From Schaalia vaccimaxillae DSM 15804 (GTDB lineage: Bacteria > Actinomycetota > Actinomycetes > Actinomycetales > Actinomycetaceae), in the NCBI RefSeq assembly GCF_000420425.1, contig NZ_ATUX01000007.1:358023-422022 (forward strand): DNA of 64,000 nt, in the 5' to 3' direction. Under the pieces are notes generated by a model. That model searched no databases and had not been told where the DNA came from. It saw nothing but the letters and a program-made list of their open reading frames with translations. Made by a program: the position numbers and the translations under genes. Shown here one piece after another: positions 25,144-33,987 of this stretch (position 1 is the first letter of the stretch; each line of letters starts with the position of its first letter).

Positions 25144-26360
25144 CCCTCGAGTATTCATCAATGCCTCGCCGTCAGGTACGCCCCACGGATCAGGCGCCTG
25201 AAGGAGCGACATCCCCGGACGCCAAGCCGGTTTTGTCTTTCACTGCCAAGCGGCGAGGCAAAGCCCCTTCCCATCTAGCTGACCTGGATCTCAAGGGGCG
25301 CAAAGAGCTTATTCAAGAGGCAGGGTTACCTGCTTTTCGCGCCGATCAACTGTCTCGCCACTATTTCGAACACTTCACTGCAGATCCGAGTCAAATGAGC
25401 GATCTGCCAGTGTCGATGCATGACACTGTCACTGAAGTGCTCATGCCCGAACTGGTCACCGAGATCACCAGCCAGCGAGCAGACGGTGGACTGACAATCA
25501 AACATCTGTGGCAGCTCTTTGACTGTGCTCGTGTCGAATCTGTTCTCATGCGTTATCCCCAGCGCACTACCCTGTGCATTTCTTCCCAAGCAGGGTGCGG
25601 GATGGCGTGCCCTTTCTGTGCGACAGGCCAGATGGGGCTGACGCGCAATTTGTCTACCGCCGAGATCATCGACCAAGTACGTATCGCTCAAGCTGCGTGT
25701 CGTGACGGACTCCTTGAAGGAGGTCCCACTCGCCTGTCGAATGTCGTCTTCATGGGGATGGGTGAGCCTCTCGCCAACTACAAAGCTGTCATCGGGGCAT
25801 TGCATCGGCTGATTGATCCATCGCCGCACGGTTTTGGACTTTCGGCTCGTAATGTCACCGTCTCAACGGTTGGATTAGTTCCGGCGATCAACAAACTTGC
25901 GCAAGAGGGACTGCCTGTCACTTTGGCGGTCTCTTTACACGCGCCTGACGATGATCTGCGTGATGATCTCATTCCCATCAATTCGCGTTGGAAAGTTGGT
26001 GAGCTCCTTGATGCGGCGCGCAGCTACTTTGTGGCGACTGGGCGACGAGTTTCTATTGAATACGCGCTCATTAAAGACATGAATGACCACGTATTCAGGG
26101 CAAAACTCTTGGCAGATGAGCTCAATAAACGTGGCCACGGTTGGGCACACGTCAATCCGATTCCTTTGAATCCGACGCCTGGCTCAATTTGGACCGCGTC
26201 CTCACGGCGCGCTCAGGACGCTTTCGTGCAGACATTGCGTGACAATGGGATTGCAACGACGATTCGTGATACTCGTGGCTCGGATATTGACGGAGCCTGC
26301 GGTCAATTGGCCACGGCAGTACTGAATCGCGAGAATACAACTGCACAGGCTCAGGCCTGA
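25140..26360 (+). CDS. rlmN: 23S rRNA/tRNA adenine-C2 methyltransferase RlmN
   Basis: Radical SAM enzyme that methylates C2 of A2503 in 23S rRNA and A37 in tRNAs. 406 residues with cluster motif SQAGCGMACPFCATG (CxxxCxxC), NVVFMGMGEPLANY, SLHAPDD, and the C-terminal catalytic cysteine region near RDTRGSDIDGACGQL. The first ~60 residues are a non-conserved basic extension. It starts in the last bases of cdsA. Confidence 0.96.
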   Translation: MTLEYSSMPRRQVRPTDQAPEGATSPDAKPVLSFTAKRRGKAPSHLADLDLKGRKELIQEAGLPAFRADQLSRHYFEHFTADPSQMSDLPVSMHDTVTEVLMPELVTEITSQRADGGLTIKHLWQLFDCARVESVLMRYPQRTTLCISSQAGCGMACPFCATGQMGLTRNLSTAEIIDQVRIAQAACRDGLLEGGPTRLSNVVFMGMGEPLANYKAVIGALHRLIDPSPHGFGLSARNVTVSTVGLVPAINKLAQEGLPVTLAVSLHAPDDDLRDDLIPINSRWKVGELLDAARSYFVATGRRVSIEYALIKDMNDHVFRAKLLADELNKRGHGWAHVNPIPLNPTPGSIWTASSRRAQDAFVQTLRDNGIATTIRDTRGSDIDGACGQLATAVLNRENTTAQAQA

Positions 26361-26390
26361 TACGATCAGAAGGACAACGTAGGAGACACG

Positions 26391-26942
26391 ATGAGTGACG
26401 CCTTCCCGACAGTGAGCATCTTCAAGAGGGGCTACAACCCCGAATCGGTTGATGCCTTCTTCGAGGATGCTAGGCGAGCCTACGAAGGCGGCGTTCCAGC
26501 TGATCAATTCAGCGCTGAGCAGGTGCGCCAGGCAACTTTTACTCTCAAGAGGCGTGGCTATCGGATCGAGTCTGTGGATGCTGCAATGAATCGTTTGGAA
26601 GCAGCTTTCGTTCAGCGCGACCGAGCCGACCATGTCGCGGTGAACGGGGAGTCCGCCTGGTACGAAAGAGTCGCGGATCGTGCAACGACCCTGTATCCCA
26701 GGCTGCAGCGACCTAGGGGCGAGCGTTTCGCTGAACCCGAGTCTGGACGTGGCTATGAAAAATCGGCGGTGGACAATCTGCTCGACCGCTTGGCTGCCTA
26801 CTTTGATGATTCTGCTGACATCACTGTTGACGAGGTTCGCCATAGCGTTTTTAAGGCTGCTCGCGGCAAAAAAGCCTATGCAGAGGGGCCTGTTGACGCC
26901 TACTTGGGACGTGCTGTGGAGATCCTTCTGGCCGTCGACTGA
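26391..26942 (+). CDS. DivIVA-repeat domain protein
   Basis: 183-residue protein made of recurring DivIVA-type units. FKRGYNPESVDAFFEDA (about residue 8) is repeated in looser form as LKRRGYRIESVDAAMNRL (~46), GRGYEKSAVDNLLDRL (~119) and KKAYAEGPVDAYLGRA (~163), each with aromatic-x-x-x-x-VD spacing. Unlike true DivIVA/Wag31 it has no long coiled-coil tail, so it is probably an accessory cell-pole or division protein, not the main polarity factor. GTAGGAG precedes the ATG. It lies 12 bases ahead of the site-2 protease and is likely co-transcribed. Confidence 0.8.
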   Translation: MSDAFPTVSIFKRGYNPESVDAFFEDARRAYEGGVPADQFSAEQVRQATFTLKRRGYRIESVDAAMNRLEAAFVQRDRADHVAVNGESAWYERVADRATTLYPRLQRPRGERFAEPESGRGYEKSAVDNLLDRLAAYFDDSADITVDEVRHSVFKAARGKKAYAEGPVDAYLGRAVEILLAVD

Positions 26943-26953
26943 CGGGAAACGCC

Positions 26954-28192
26954 ATGGATTCGTTGTGGGGGATTGCCTTCATCATCGTTGGACTGATGGC
27001 TTCGGTTGCGTTGCACGAGGTCGGGCACATGATCCCAGCCAAGAAATTCGGAGTCCTCGTTCCTGAATATGCCGTAGGGTTTGGGCCAGCGCTCTTGAAG
27101 AAAAAGGTCGGCGAGACTCTCTACGCTCTGCGCGTGGTGCTCTTAGGTGGATACGTCAAAATTGTTGGGATGTATCCTCCGGCTCGGCCAGGTACGCGCC
27201 TGACAAACAGCAAGGGACAACCCACACTGGCTCAAGAAGCTCGAGTCGCCGCAGCCCAGGAAATCCCAGCGGGGCAGGAACATCGAGCCTTCTACTACTT
27301 ATCGGCTCCTCGCAAAATCATCGTCATGGCCTGCGGGCCCTTAATGAACTTATTGATCTGCATTCTTCTCACATCAATCACAATGATTGGAATTGGCAGC
27401 GCAACACCTACTCTGACTCTGTCCCAAGTTGCTCCCACAATCCTCAGCGCTGAAGGAGAAGTTCCTTCTCCAGCGGATCAGGCAGGATTGAAAGCCGGGG
27501 ACACGATCGTGTCAGTCAACGGGCAACGTTTTGATTCGTGGACTCAATTTCAGCAGACGGTGGCGGCCTCGTCGGATGAAGAACTCGAAGTTGTGATTCG
27601 ACGCGATGGAACCGAGCTGCCGAAACGATTGACACCTGCCCAATCCGAAGATGGCCGCAGCATTATTGGAGTGTCTGCTGGGCGGGAATATGTGTCAGCG
27701 ACTTTCGGCGATGTCCTTGAAGCAAATTGGCGCATGTTCACGGGTACTGCTTCGGTGGTTGTCCGATTGCCTCAGGCAGTGTGGGATGTTGGCGTTGCTT
27801 TATTCACCGACCAAGAACGTGATTCGGGTGGGGTAGTTTCAATCGTCGGTGTTGGTCGACTCGCTGGCGAAGTCACCGGCGACTCCGAAGCTATTGGTCT
27901 CGTTGACACTCGTCAGACCGTGGCCCTTTTGCTGTCTTTATTGGCATCGCTCAACATGGCGCTCTTCGTTTTCAATCTGATTCCGTTACCTCCCCTAGAC
28001 GGCGGCCATATTCTTGGTGCCATATGGGAGGGGCTGCGACGAAAAGCCAGTGCGCTGACCGGCAGATCTGATCGTGGCCCGGCTGATATCGCACGCCTCG
28101 TTCCTTTGACGTGGACCGTTGGCGCACTTTTGACGGCAATGAGCGTGCTGCTGATCGTGGCCGATCTTTTCGATCCTATTTCCCTGTCTTAG
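26954..28192 (+). CDS. rip1: Site-2 (RseP/Rip1-type) intramembrane metalloprotease
   Basis: Multi-pass membrane protease, 412 residues, that cleaves membrane-bound regulators such as anti-sigma factors. Zinc motif HEVGH in VALHEVGHMIPAKKFG near residue 20, a PDZ domain (about 165-245, with DQAGLKAGDTIVSVNG), and the second active-site motif FNLIPLPPLDGGHI near 340. In many Actinobacteria it lies between dxr and ispG; neither is present here. Substrates are unknown; the rip1 symbol is by mycobacterial analogy. Confidence 0.92.
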   Translation: MDSLWGIAFIIVGLMASVALHEVGHMIPAKKFGVLVPEYAVGFGPALLKKKVGETLYALRVVLLGGYVKIVGMYPPARPGTRLTNSKGQPTLAQEARVAAAQEIPAGQEHRAFYYLSAPRKIIVMACGPLMNLLICILLTSITMIGIGSATPTLTLSQVAPTILSAEGEVPSPADQAGLKAGDTIVSVNGQRFDSWTQFQQTVAASSDEELEVVIRRDGTELPKRLTPAQSEDGRSIIGVSAGREYVSATFGDVLEANWRMFTGTASVVVRLPQAVWDVGVALFTDQERDSGGVVSIVGVGRLAGEVTGDSEAIGLVDTRQTVALLLSLLASLNMALFVFNLIPLPPLDGGHILGAIWEGLRRKASALTGRSDRGPADIARLVPLTWTVGALLTAMSVLLIVADLFDPISLS

Positions 28193-28213
28193 ATTGAGAT
28201 CTTGGGCATGAAG

Positions 28214-28259
28214 AAGCGCTCATTGCCTCGCTTAACAATGAGCGAAGCAATGAGCGCTT
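28214..28259. terminator. Bidirectional terminator-like inverted repeat
   Basis: Arms 28214-28226 and 28247-28259 are exact complements (13 bp). The intervening 20 bases repeat the ATGAGCG element, so alternative pairings exist. GAGATC/GATCTC extends the structure outside. Located between convergent rip1 and the aldo/keto reductase. Confidence 0.75.
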
Positions 28260-28263
28260 GATC

Positions 28264-29256
28264 TCACCAGCGTCCGTGTACGTGGGCGCGAATACTGGTG
28301 TTGTAAAGATCTTCGAGTGCGCCATTGAGATCTGCGCTCAAAGTCGGCAGTGCCGCCGCTGCCGCATTCGACAAGGCTTGCTCGGTGTTGCGAGCACCCG
28401 GAATGACCGTGGTTACGCCCGTTTGTTCGGTCGCCCACTTGAGAGCAACCTGGGCGGGGGAGGCACCCTCGGGTCCGAGTTCCTGGCACAACCTGGTGAA
28501 CTCTGCTGCGGCATCGACGCCCACATCGAAGGGAACCCCCGCGAATGTTTCACCGACGTCGAAGGCAGAGCCGTCACGGTTGTAGGTCCGGTGGTCGCCT
28601 TCGGCGAATGTCGTCTCGTGCGTGTAGCGGCCAGATAGGAGTCCTGACGCCAGCGGTACTCTCACAATGATGCCGACGCCTCGCTCGGCAGCTTGGGGTA
28701 GGACCTCTTCGAGAGGCTTGCGCCTGAAGACATTGAGAATGATCTGAATGGTCGAGGCCCCGTTGTCCATTGCGATGAGTGCCTGATCGCAGGTTTCTAC
28801 TGAAGCTCCGAAATGGCTAATCCGGCCTTCGTCAACCATTTTGCGTAGTTCGTCCCAGGTACGAGGGTCCTCCAAGGTTGCTGTCGGAGGGCAGTGCAAT
28901 TGGACGAGGTCGAGAGTGTTAACCCCCAGATTTGCCCGCGATCGGTCGTTCCACTGGCGGAAAGCCTGCGCGTTGTAGTTCTCGGGAAGTTGAGCGGCAC
29001 GCCGGCCCATCTTTGTGGCAACGAAGGGGCGCTTTGCTTCGTAGGAATTAACGAAGGAACCGACCAGCGATTCTGAACGTCCATCCCCGTAAACGTCGGC
29101 AGTATCGATGAATGTCACACCCTCGTCCATCGACGCACCTAATAGGGCGTGTGCTTCCTGCGATGAGACATCGCCCCAGTCGGGACCAAGCTGCCAGGTT
29201 CCTACACCAATAACCGACACTTCTATGCCGGTATTTCCCAGGAGTCGCTGCTCCAT
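28264..29256 (-). CDS. Aldo/keto reductase
   Basis: NADPH-dependent oxidoreductase of about 330 residues of the YgdS/general-stress AKR group. TIM-barrel signature: EVSVIGVGTWQLGP, the catalytic Asp-Tyr in FIDTADVYGDGRSE, lysine in VATKMGRR and histidine in LDLVQLHCPPT, plus the cofactor loop VTTVIPGARNTEQ. ATG 29256 has GGAGG six bases upstream; further starts at 29259, 29268 and 29289 are in frame. The substrate is unknown. Confidence 0.9.
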   Translation of the reverse strand: MEQRLLGNTGIEVSVIGVGTWQLGPDWGDVSSQEAHALLGASMDEGVTFIDTADVYGDGRSESLVGSFVNSYEAKRPFVATKMGRRAAQLPENYNAQAFRQWNDRSRANLGVNTLDLVQLHCPPTATLEDPRTWDELRKMVDEGRISHFGASVETCDQALIAMDNGASTIQIILNVFRRKPLEEVLPQAAERGVGIIVRVPLASGLLSGRYTHETTFAEGDHRTYNRDGSAFDVGETFAGVPFDVGVDAAAEFTRLCQELGPEGASPAQVALKWATEQTGVTTVIPGARNTEQALSNAAAAALPTLSADLNGALEDLYNTSIRAHVHGRW

Positions 29257-29438
29257 CATGCCCTCCATGTCATTAAGTTGTACTTCCAAACAAACAGTCT
29301 AGAGGTCAAGACGGCTGGAGGTGATGCGAGACGCGTTTTCAGTCATAATGGCTCAGTGCTCCGCGCTCGAACAATGTGCGAAATTTCTGTAACCGCGGAG
29401 TCATACAGAGTTGTCGTCCTGACCGATAAGGAGCATCC

Positions 29439-29927
29439 ATGCGCCGTTCGACTTTGTTCGTCCTCGGTACTGGCATCGCAGTAGGCGGCGTATTGGCATC
29501 AGGTTTTCCCCGTCGCATTGGCTTGACCGCCTCCCAAGCAGCTATTTCTTTGCCTGGTGATTTACTCGTTCCCGATGCAGATATCGTCGCTGACCGAGGA
29601 GTGGAGATCAATGCCCCGGCCCAGATAGTTTGGCGGGTGCTCGACGAGGCTTTCGAGGATGACGGATCGAGGGTTATTGATCAGAAAGAGGGCGACTATT
29701 TGCTGATGAGAGCTCCAGCTCCCGCAGATGTCGAAGGGGACGACGCTTATGGAACCTGTGTCATTGCACTGCTCCCGATCACCCAGGACCGGACGCTCCT
29801 TCATCTTCGTGAGCGCTATGCGAGTGAAGAATCCGGTGCATCGAAGGCCTCTTTATGGGCGGCTCTGACTTTGGAATCGTGGTCATCTATGAGGATGCTG
29901 CGCGATATTGCTGCAGCTTGCCAGTAA
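29439..29927 (+). CDS. Predicted SRPBCC-like protein, N-terminally anchored or secreted
   Basis: 162 residues. N-terminus RRSTLFVLGTGIAVGGVLAS is a short hydrophobic segment, either an anchor or a signal. The rest, with VEINAPAQIVWRVLDEAF and the later LLHLRERYASEE, has the layout of SRPBCC/polyketide-cyclase-like ligand-binding proteins, but conservation is too weak to be sure. ATAAGGAG lies six bases before the ATG. It is divergent from the aldo/keto reductase. Confidence 0.6.
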   Translation: MRRSTLFVLGTGIAVGGVLASGFPRRIGLTASQAAISLPGDLLVPDADIVADRGVEINAPAQIVWRVLDEAFEDDGSRVIDQKEGDYLLMRAPAPADVEGDDAYGTCVIALLPITQDRTLLHLRERYASEESGASKASLWAALTLESWSSMRMLRDIAAACQ

Positions 29928-29931
29928 AGGT

Positions 29932-29966
29932 TGGTACCTTCGAGTACCAGATAGGTGAACTAGACT
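29932..29966 (+). promoter_or_regulatory. Hairpin plus TAGACT -10-like box
   Basis: TGGTAC/GTACCA (29932-29937 with 29944-29949) forms a perfect 6-bp hairpin immediately after the SRPBCC-like gene. TAGACT (29961-29966), the same -10 hexamer as at rpsB and rnpB, follows 12 bases later and could start the next gene's transcript. Confidence 0.3.
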
Positions 29967-30027
29967 GCATCCAAGGACAAGGAAGTCTATACATGGATCT
30001 GGCCACTGGGTCTGAGGGAGATGTCTG

Positions 30028-30498
30028 ATGGATCAATGGGCTGGTGTTGCCATGCTGATCCTGACAGGAAACGGGATCCTTGCGATGTGGTTGTGGCTGT
30101 GGGCTGGACTGACTGCTAGGACGCGTCGCATGACCGTTGAGAAACTATTTCCCGTGGCTAGCGCCCCGGTTGCAGGCTCCATCCAGCAGATGATCTGGCC
30201 GATGATTCCAGTTCTCGGTGTCTTATGGATCATCGTGGGGCTACTTGTCAGGCGGGAAATCCAGGGGCGTGAAGCCATCGTCGAAATATCGGTGGTTATT
30301 TTCCTCTTCGCTTCCATTGGCCTTATCGGCATCTGGGCCTGCACCATCAGTCCGCTACCTCGCTGGGTCTATCCGGGCTGGAGAGCGGAGCGTTTCTACC
30401 TGGCCCATCCCCACAGAATCGAGTCCGAACTCAGCGCCCCGGCAGCTAGGGCGTTTCGACGCTCTCATCATTTGAAGCCTGCGCCTGAGGGGATGTGA
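30028..30498 (+). CDS. Three-helix membrane protein, unrecognised
   Basis: 156 residues with hydrophobic helices at about 6-28, 55-72 and 88-112, then a basic polar tail ending in Lys-Pro-Ala-Pro-Glu-Gly-Met. I recognise no family. GAGGGAGATG precedes the ATG. It is followed within 60 bases by proS, which appears to have its own promoter, so a functional link is not implied. Confidence 0.6.
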   Translation: MDQWAGVAMLILTGNGILAMWLWLWAGLTARTRRMTVEKLFPVASAPVAGSIQQMIWPMIPVLGVLWIIVGLLVRREIQGREAIVEISVVIFLFASIGLIGIWACTISPLPRWVYPGWRAERFYLAHPHRIESELSAPAARAFRRSHHLKPAPEGM

Positions 30499-30542
30499 TG
30501 GACGCGTCTAGGCAGGGTTGGCCCGGTCTTGCCACTGTGAAC

Positions 30543-30548
30543 TAATCT
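30543..30548 (+). promoter_or_regulatory. Candidate -10 box for leaderless proS
   Basis: TAATCT ends seven bases before the GTG of proS, so transcription would begin at or within a base of the start codon. There is no ribosome site in between. Confidence 0.4.
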
Positions 30549-30555
30549 TGTAGGC

Positions 30556-32370
30556 GTGCTGAAATCTTTGTCTTCATACTTTCTGCGCACTCTGCGCGAG
30601 GACCCTGCCGATGCTGAGGTCGAATCCCATAAGTTGCTGATTCGCGCCGGTTTCATACGTCGGACGGCTCCGGGTATCTACACGTGGCTGCCTCTTGGTC
30701 TAACGACATTGACCAAGATTGAGAACATCATCCGCGAGGAGATGAATCGCATTGGCGCCCACGAGGTTCATTTCGCTGAACTTCAGCCGGCTGATCCCTA
30801 TAAAGCGACTCACCGCTTTGACGATTTCGGTTCCTCGCTTTTCCGTCTTCAAGACCGTAAAGGTAACGACTACGTGCTGGCGCCCACGCACGAAGAGATG
30901 TTTACCCTCCTGGTCAAAGACATGTTTTCGTCCTACAAGGATCTGCCGCTGTCCCTGTATCAGATCCAAACCAAGTATCGTGACGAAGCCCGACCTCGTG
31001 CAGGAATTATCCGAGGCCGTCAGTTCATCATGAAGGATTCATATTCCTTCGATATCGACGATGAAGGTTTGGCTGCTTCTTACGCCCGGCATCGGGACGC
31101 CTACCTGCAGATCTTCAAGCGCCTGGGGCTCGAAGTTGTTCCAGTGAACGCTATGGCCGGCGCAATGGGCGGTTCACAGTCTGAGGAGTTCCTCAGTCCA
31201 TCACCCATTGGTGAAGACACTTTTGTTCGTTCCGCAGGCGGCTACGCCGCCAACGCTGAGGCTGTGACCACTCCGGTTCCACAAGCTGTCGATGCATCCA
31301 ACGAACCGGCAGCTCAGGTTGTAGATACCCCGGATTGCCCGACGATTGAGTCGCTCGTCGACCTGGTCAATAGCGAATACCCACGTGAAGATGGCCGGGC
31401 GTGGACCGCAGGGGACACGTTGAAGAATGTTGTCGTGACATTGACTCATCCAGATGGTTCGCGAGAACTTTTGGTGGTCGGCGTGCCAGGTGATCGCGAT
31501 GTTGATCTCAAGCGTCTTGAGGCAGCTGTTGCTCCCGCTGATGTTGAGATGGCAGGGGATGAAGATTTCAAGAATCATCCTGAACTCGTGCGCGGATACA
31601 TCGGTCCAATGGCCATCGGCCCCAATGCGCCTTCGCGTACGACCGACGAGGATGGCAACCCTGTCGGATCCGTCAGGTATTTGCTTGATCCGCGCATTGT
31701 GGATGGAACATCATGGGTTACTGGCGCCAACGAAGTTCAGCGCCACGTCCTCCACCTCGTTAAAGGACGAGACTTCGAGGCTGACGGCACGATCGAAGCT
31801 GCTGAAATTCGAGATGGCGACCCCGCGCCGGACGGTTCAGGCCCTCTTGAATTAGCTCGTGGCATCGAATTAGGGCATATTTTCGCCCTCGGACGTAAGT
31901 ATACGCAGGCCCTTGGACTGACTGTTTTGGATGAAAACGGCAAGTCTCAAGTGGTGACCATGGGCTCCTATGGAATCGGTGTGTCACGTGTGATGGCTGC
32001 AATCGCCGAAGCCTATTCAGATGACAAAGGCCTGGTTTGGCCGATTCAAGTTGCTCCTTTTGATGTGCACGTCTTGGCCACTGGAAAAGATGACGCGGTC
32101 TTCGAAACGGCTCAGTCTCTGGCTCAAGAACTCGATTCAATAGGCTTAGATGTCCTGCTTGATGATCGACGCAAAGTCAGTGCGGGAGTGAAGTTCAAAG
32201 ACTGCGAACTCGTGGGCATCCCGCTTGCCCTGGTTGTTGGTCGAGGCCTGGCCGATGGACTCGTGGAGATCAGGGTGCGTGCTTCTGGCGACAAGGTTGA
32301 GGTACCTGTTGGCGATGTGATCGATACGTTGCTTCAGATGCGAGCACAACTCATGGGAGAGGAACGCTGA
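30556..32370 (+). CDS. proS: Prolyl-tRNA synthetase (bacterial type, with editing domain)
   Basis: Class II synthetase of 604 residues, charging tRNA-Pro. Motif 1 to 2 region [19 protein letters not shown] and [19 protein letters not shown]; motif 3 [13 protein letters not shown]. The long insertion (about residues 225-390) is the YbaK-like domain that hydrolyses Ala-tRNA-Pro. The anticodon-binding domain follows from [13 protein letters not shown]. Start is GTG 30556. Its stop is one base before the def start. Confidence 0.96.
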   Translation: MLKSLSSYFLRTLREDPADAEVESHKLLIRAGFIRRTAPGIYTWLPLGLTTLTKIENIIREEMNRIGAHEVHFAELQPADPYKATHRFDDFGSSLFRLQDRKGNDYVLAPTHEEMFTLLVKDMFSSYKDLPLSLYQIQTKYRDEARPRAGIIRGRQFIMKDSYSFDIDDEGLAASYARHRDAYLQIFKRLGLEVVPVNAMAGAMGGSQSEEFLSPSPIGEDTFVRSAGGYAANAEAVTTPVPQAVDASNEPAAQVVDTPDCPTIESLVDLVNSEYPREDGRAWTAGDTLKNVVVTLTHPDGSRELLVVGVPGDRDVDLKRLEAAVAPADVEMAGDEDFKNHPELVRGYIGPMAIGPNAPSRTTDEDGNPVGSVRYLLDPRIVDGTSWVTGANEVQRHVLHLVKGRDFEADGTIEAAEIRDGDPAPDGSGPLELARGIELGHIFALGRKYTQALGLTVLDENGKSQVVTMGSYGIGVSRVMAAIAEAYSDDKGLVWPIQVAPFDVHVLATGKDDAVFETAQSLAQELDSIGLDVLLDDRRKVSAGVKFKDCELVGIPLALVVGRGLADGLVEIRVRASGDKVEVPVGDVIDTLLQMRAQLMGEER

Positions 32371-32371
32371 G

Positions 32372-32863
32372 GTGGCAATTCGAGATATTCGCATCATTGG
32401 CGATCCGGTCCTGCGCACTCCGTGCGATCCGATTACCACCATTGATGATCGCGTGAAAGCTCTCGTTGAGGACTTGCTTGAGGGCGTAGACATGGAGGGG
32501 CGCGCTGGACTTGCTGCTAACCAGATTGGTGTGGGCTTGCGTGCTTTCTCGTACAACATCGACGGCGAGATCGGCTACGTGCTCAATCCCAAGATTGTTG
32601 AACTGAGCGAAGATGAGTATCAGGACGGCGACGAAGGATGTTTGTCCGTTCCGGACCTGTGGTATCCGACCGAGCGTTCATGGTACGCACGAGTCGAGGG
32701 CATTGATCTGGATGGCAAGAAGGTCGTTGTCGAGGGCGAGGAACTCATGGCGCGCTGCCTCCAGCATGAGTGCGACCATCTCGATGGAATGATTTATATC
32801 GATCGTCTGGATCGCCAGACTCGCAAGAAAGCCCTTCGAGACATTCGCCAGTCAAACTTCTAA
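32372..32863 (+). CDS. def: Peptide deformylase
   Basis: Removes the formyl group from nascent proteins. 163 residues with motif 1 [11 protein letters not shown], motif 2 [10 protein letters not shown] and motif 3 QHECDHLDG (HExxH-type metal site with Cys ligand in motif 2). GTG 32372, preceded by GAGAGGAA, one base after the proS stop, so the two are coupled. Confidence 0.96.
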   Translation: MAIRDIRIIGDPVLRTPCDPITTIDDRVKALVEDLLEGVDMEGRAGLAANQIGVGLRAFSYNIDGEIGYVLNPKIVELSEDEYQDGDEGCLSVPDLWYPTERSWYARVEGIDLDGKKVVVEGEELMARCLQHECDHLDGMIYIDRLDRQTRKKALRDIRQSNF

Positions 32864-33006
32864 CGATTCTAAGATGCGCATCGCCAGGTGGCTTCATGGA
32901 GTCTTCTGGCGATGTGCTCTATCCTGGTGGCATCACCGTGTTTCAAAGTGATCAGTTGACGAGGGCGTAGGGGAAGACGATCCTCGAACATCAACCGGAG
33001 GTCACT

Positions 33007-33510
33007 ATGAGAGGGACATACACCCGCGGTGTACTTTTCGTGCACTCAACGCCGGCCGCTCTGTGTCCGCACATTGAGTGGGCCATCGGCACAGCTCTCG
33101 GCCAAGAAGTCCATCTGCAATGGACTGATCAGGACGCAGCGCCAACGATGGTGCGCTGTGAATTCGCGTGGGTAGGGCCCGTCGACTCCGGAGCCCGTAT
33201 AGCCTCAGCTCTGCGAGGTTGGGAACATTTGCGTTACGAAGTCACTGAAGAAGCCACCGCTAATACCGATGGTGGACGCTGGTCGCACACACCTGAACTG
33301 GGAATCTTTCACGCTCAGATGGACTCGGTGGGCAATGTCGTCGTGCCCGAGGACAGAATCCGAGCCGCCCTGGAGTCGGCCGCCACGATGGAAGACCTGC
33401 GCGAGGGCCTCGATCTGGCACTCGGACAGGCTTGGGATGACGAACTCGAACCCTTCAGGCACGCTGGTGCCGGAGCTCCCGTGCGCTGGCTCAATAACCG
33501 AGTGGGCTAA
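33007..33510 (+). CDS. DUF3145 family protein
   Basis: 167-residue actinobacterial protein. Recognised from TRGVLFVHSTPAALCPHIEW, the MVRCEFAWVGP strand, SALRGWEHLRYEVTEEA, and GRWSHTPELGIFHAQ followed by the EDRIRAAL helix. Function unknown. In Streptomyces the family member sits at the end of the fabD-fabH-acpP-fabF cluster; here its neighbour is an acyl-carrier-like gene without catalytic serine and no other fab gene. CCGGAGG precedes the ATG. It ends two bases before the next start. Confidence 0.88.
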   Translation: MRGTYTRGVLFVHSTPAALCPHIEWAIGTALGQEVHLQWTDQDAAPTMVRCEFAWVGPVDSGARIASALRGWEHLRYEVTEEATANTDGGRWSHTPELGIFHAQMDSVGNVVVPEDRIRAALESAATMEDLREGLDLALGQAWDDELEPFRHAGAGAPVRWLNNRVG

Positions 33511-33512
33511 CA

Positions 33513-33866
33513 ATGGGAACAATCGCTGAGCTCCTGGGCTATCAACTGGGTGAATTCTCCGAGGATGCAGCTTCTACTACATCGACAAATCTTGACTCTG
33601 GCACCAATCAAGTTCTGCCAGACGAGGAAGATCCCTTGGGCGAAATTGCTATGGCAGCGATTTTGCGTGAATGCGACCTTGAACCTGAACAGGCTCGAGG
33701 AGCATTGACATTGCGCGGGGATCTTGATTGTGACGAATTGTCTATCTATGCAATCGTTGCGGCAATTGAGCATGAGGCAGGCATCAGTCTGCCCGATGAA
33801 CAAGTCAAGAGTTGGCAGACCGTCGACGATGTGCTCAAAGACGTGCGATCTGCTGCGAAAAAATAG
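33513..33866 (+). CDS. Acyl-carrier-protein-like domain lacking the phosphopantetheine serine
   Basis: 117 residues: a ~35-residue acidic N-terminal extension, then an ACP-like four-helix unit. LDCDELSIYAIVAAIEHEAG aligns position by position with the ACP motif LGADSLDxVELVxxLExxF, but the serine of DSL is Glu (about residue 75). ISLPDEQ and the TVDDVL helix are typical. It therefore cannot carry phosphopantetheine at the usual place. It starts two bases after the DUF3145 gene, so the two are probably one unit. Either a vestigial ACP or a repurposed protein-interaction domain; a different four-helix family is possible. Confidence 0.7.
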   Translation: MGTIAELLGYQLGEFSEDAASTTSTNLDSGTNQVLPDEEDPLGEIAMAAILRECDLEPEQARGALTLRGDLDCDELSIYAIVAAIEHEAGISLPDEQVKSWQTVDDVLKDVRSAAKK

Positions 33867-33987
33867 CGCCTTTGGCCCCCAAGCTTTGGCCCTGACGTAG
33901 AGCAGACGTTCTGCCAGCTAGTCTGGTAGAGGTCAGGACCGAGGAAGATGATAGTCATCTGAAGAAACGACGAGGAAGAACAAGGCT

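Noticed and set aside
29368..29382. TCGAACAATGTGCGA as a possible LexA/SOS box
   Set aside because: The second half lacks the GTTCGA match and the spacing is wrong.
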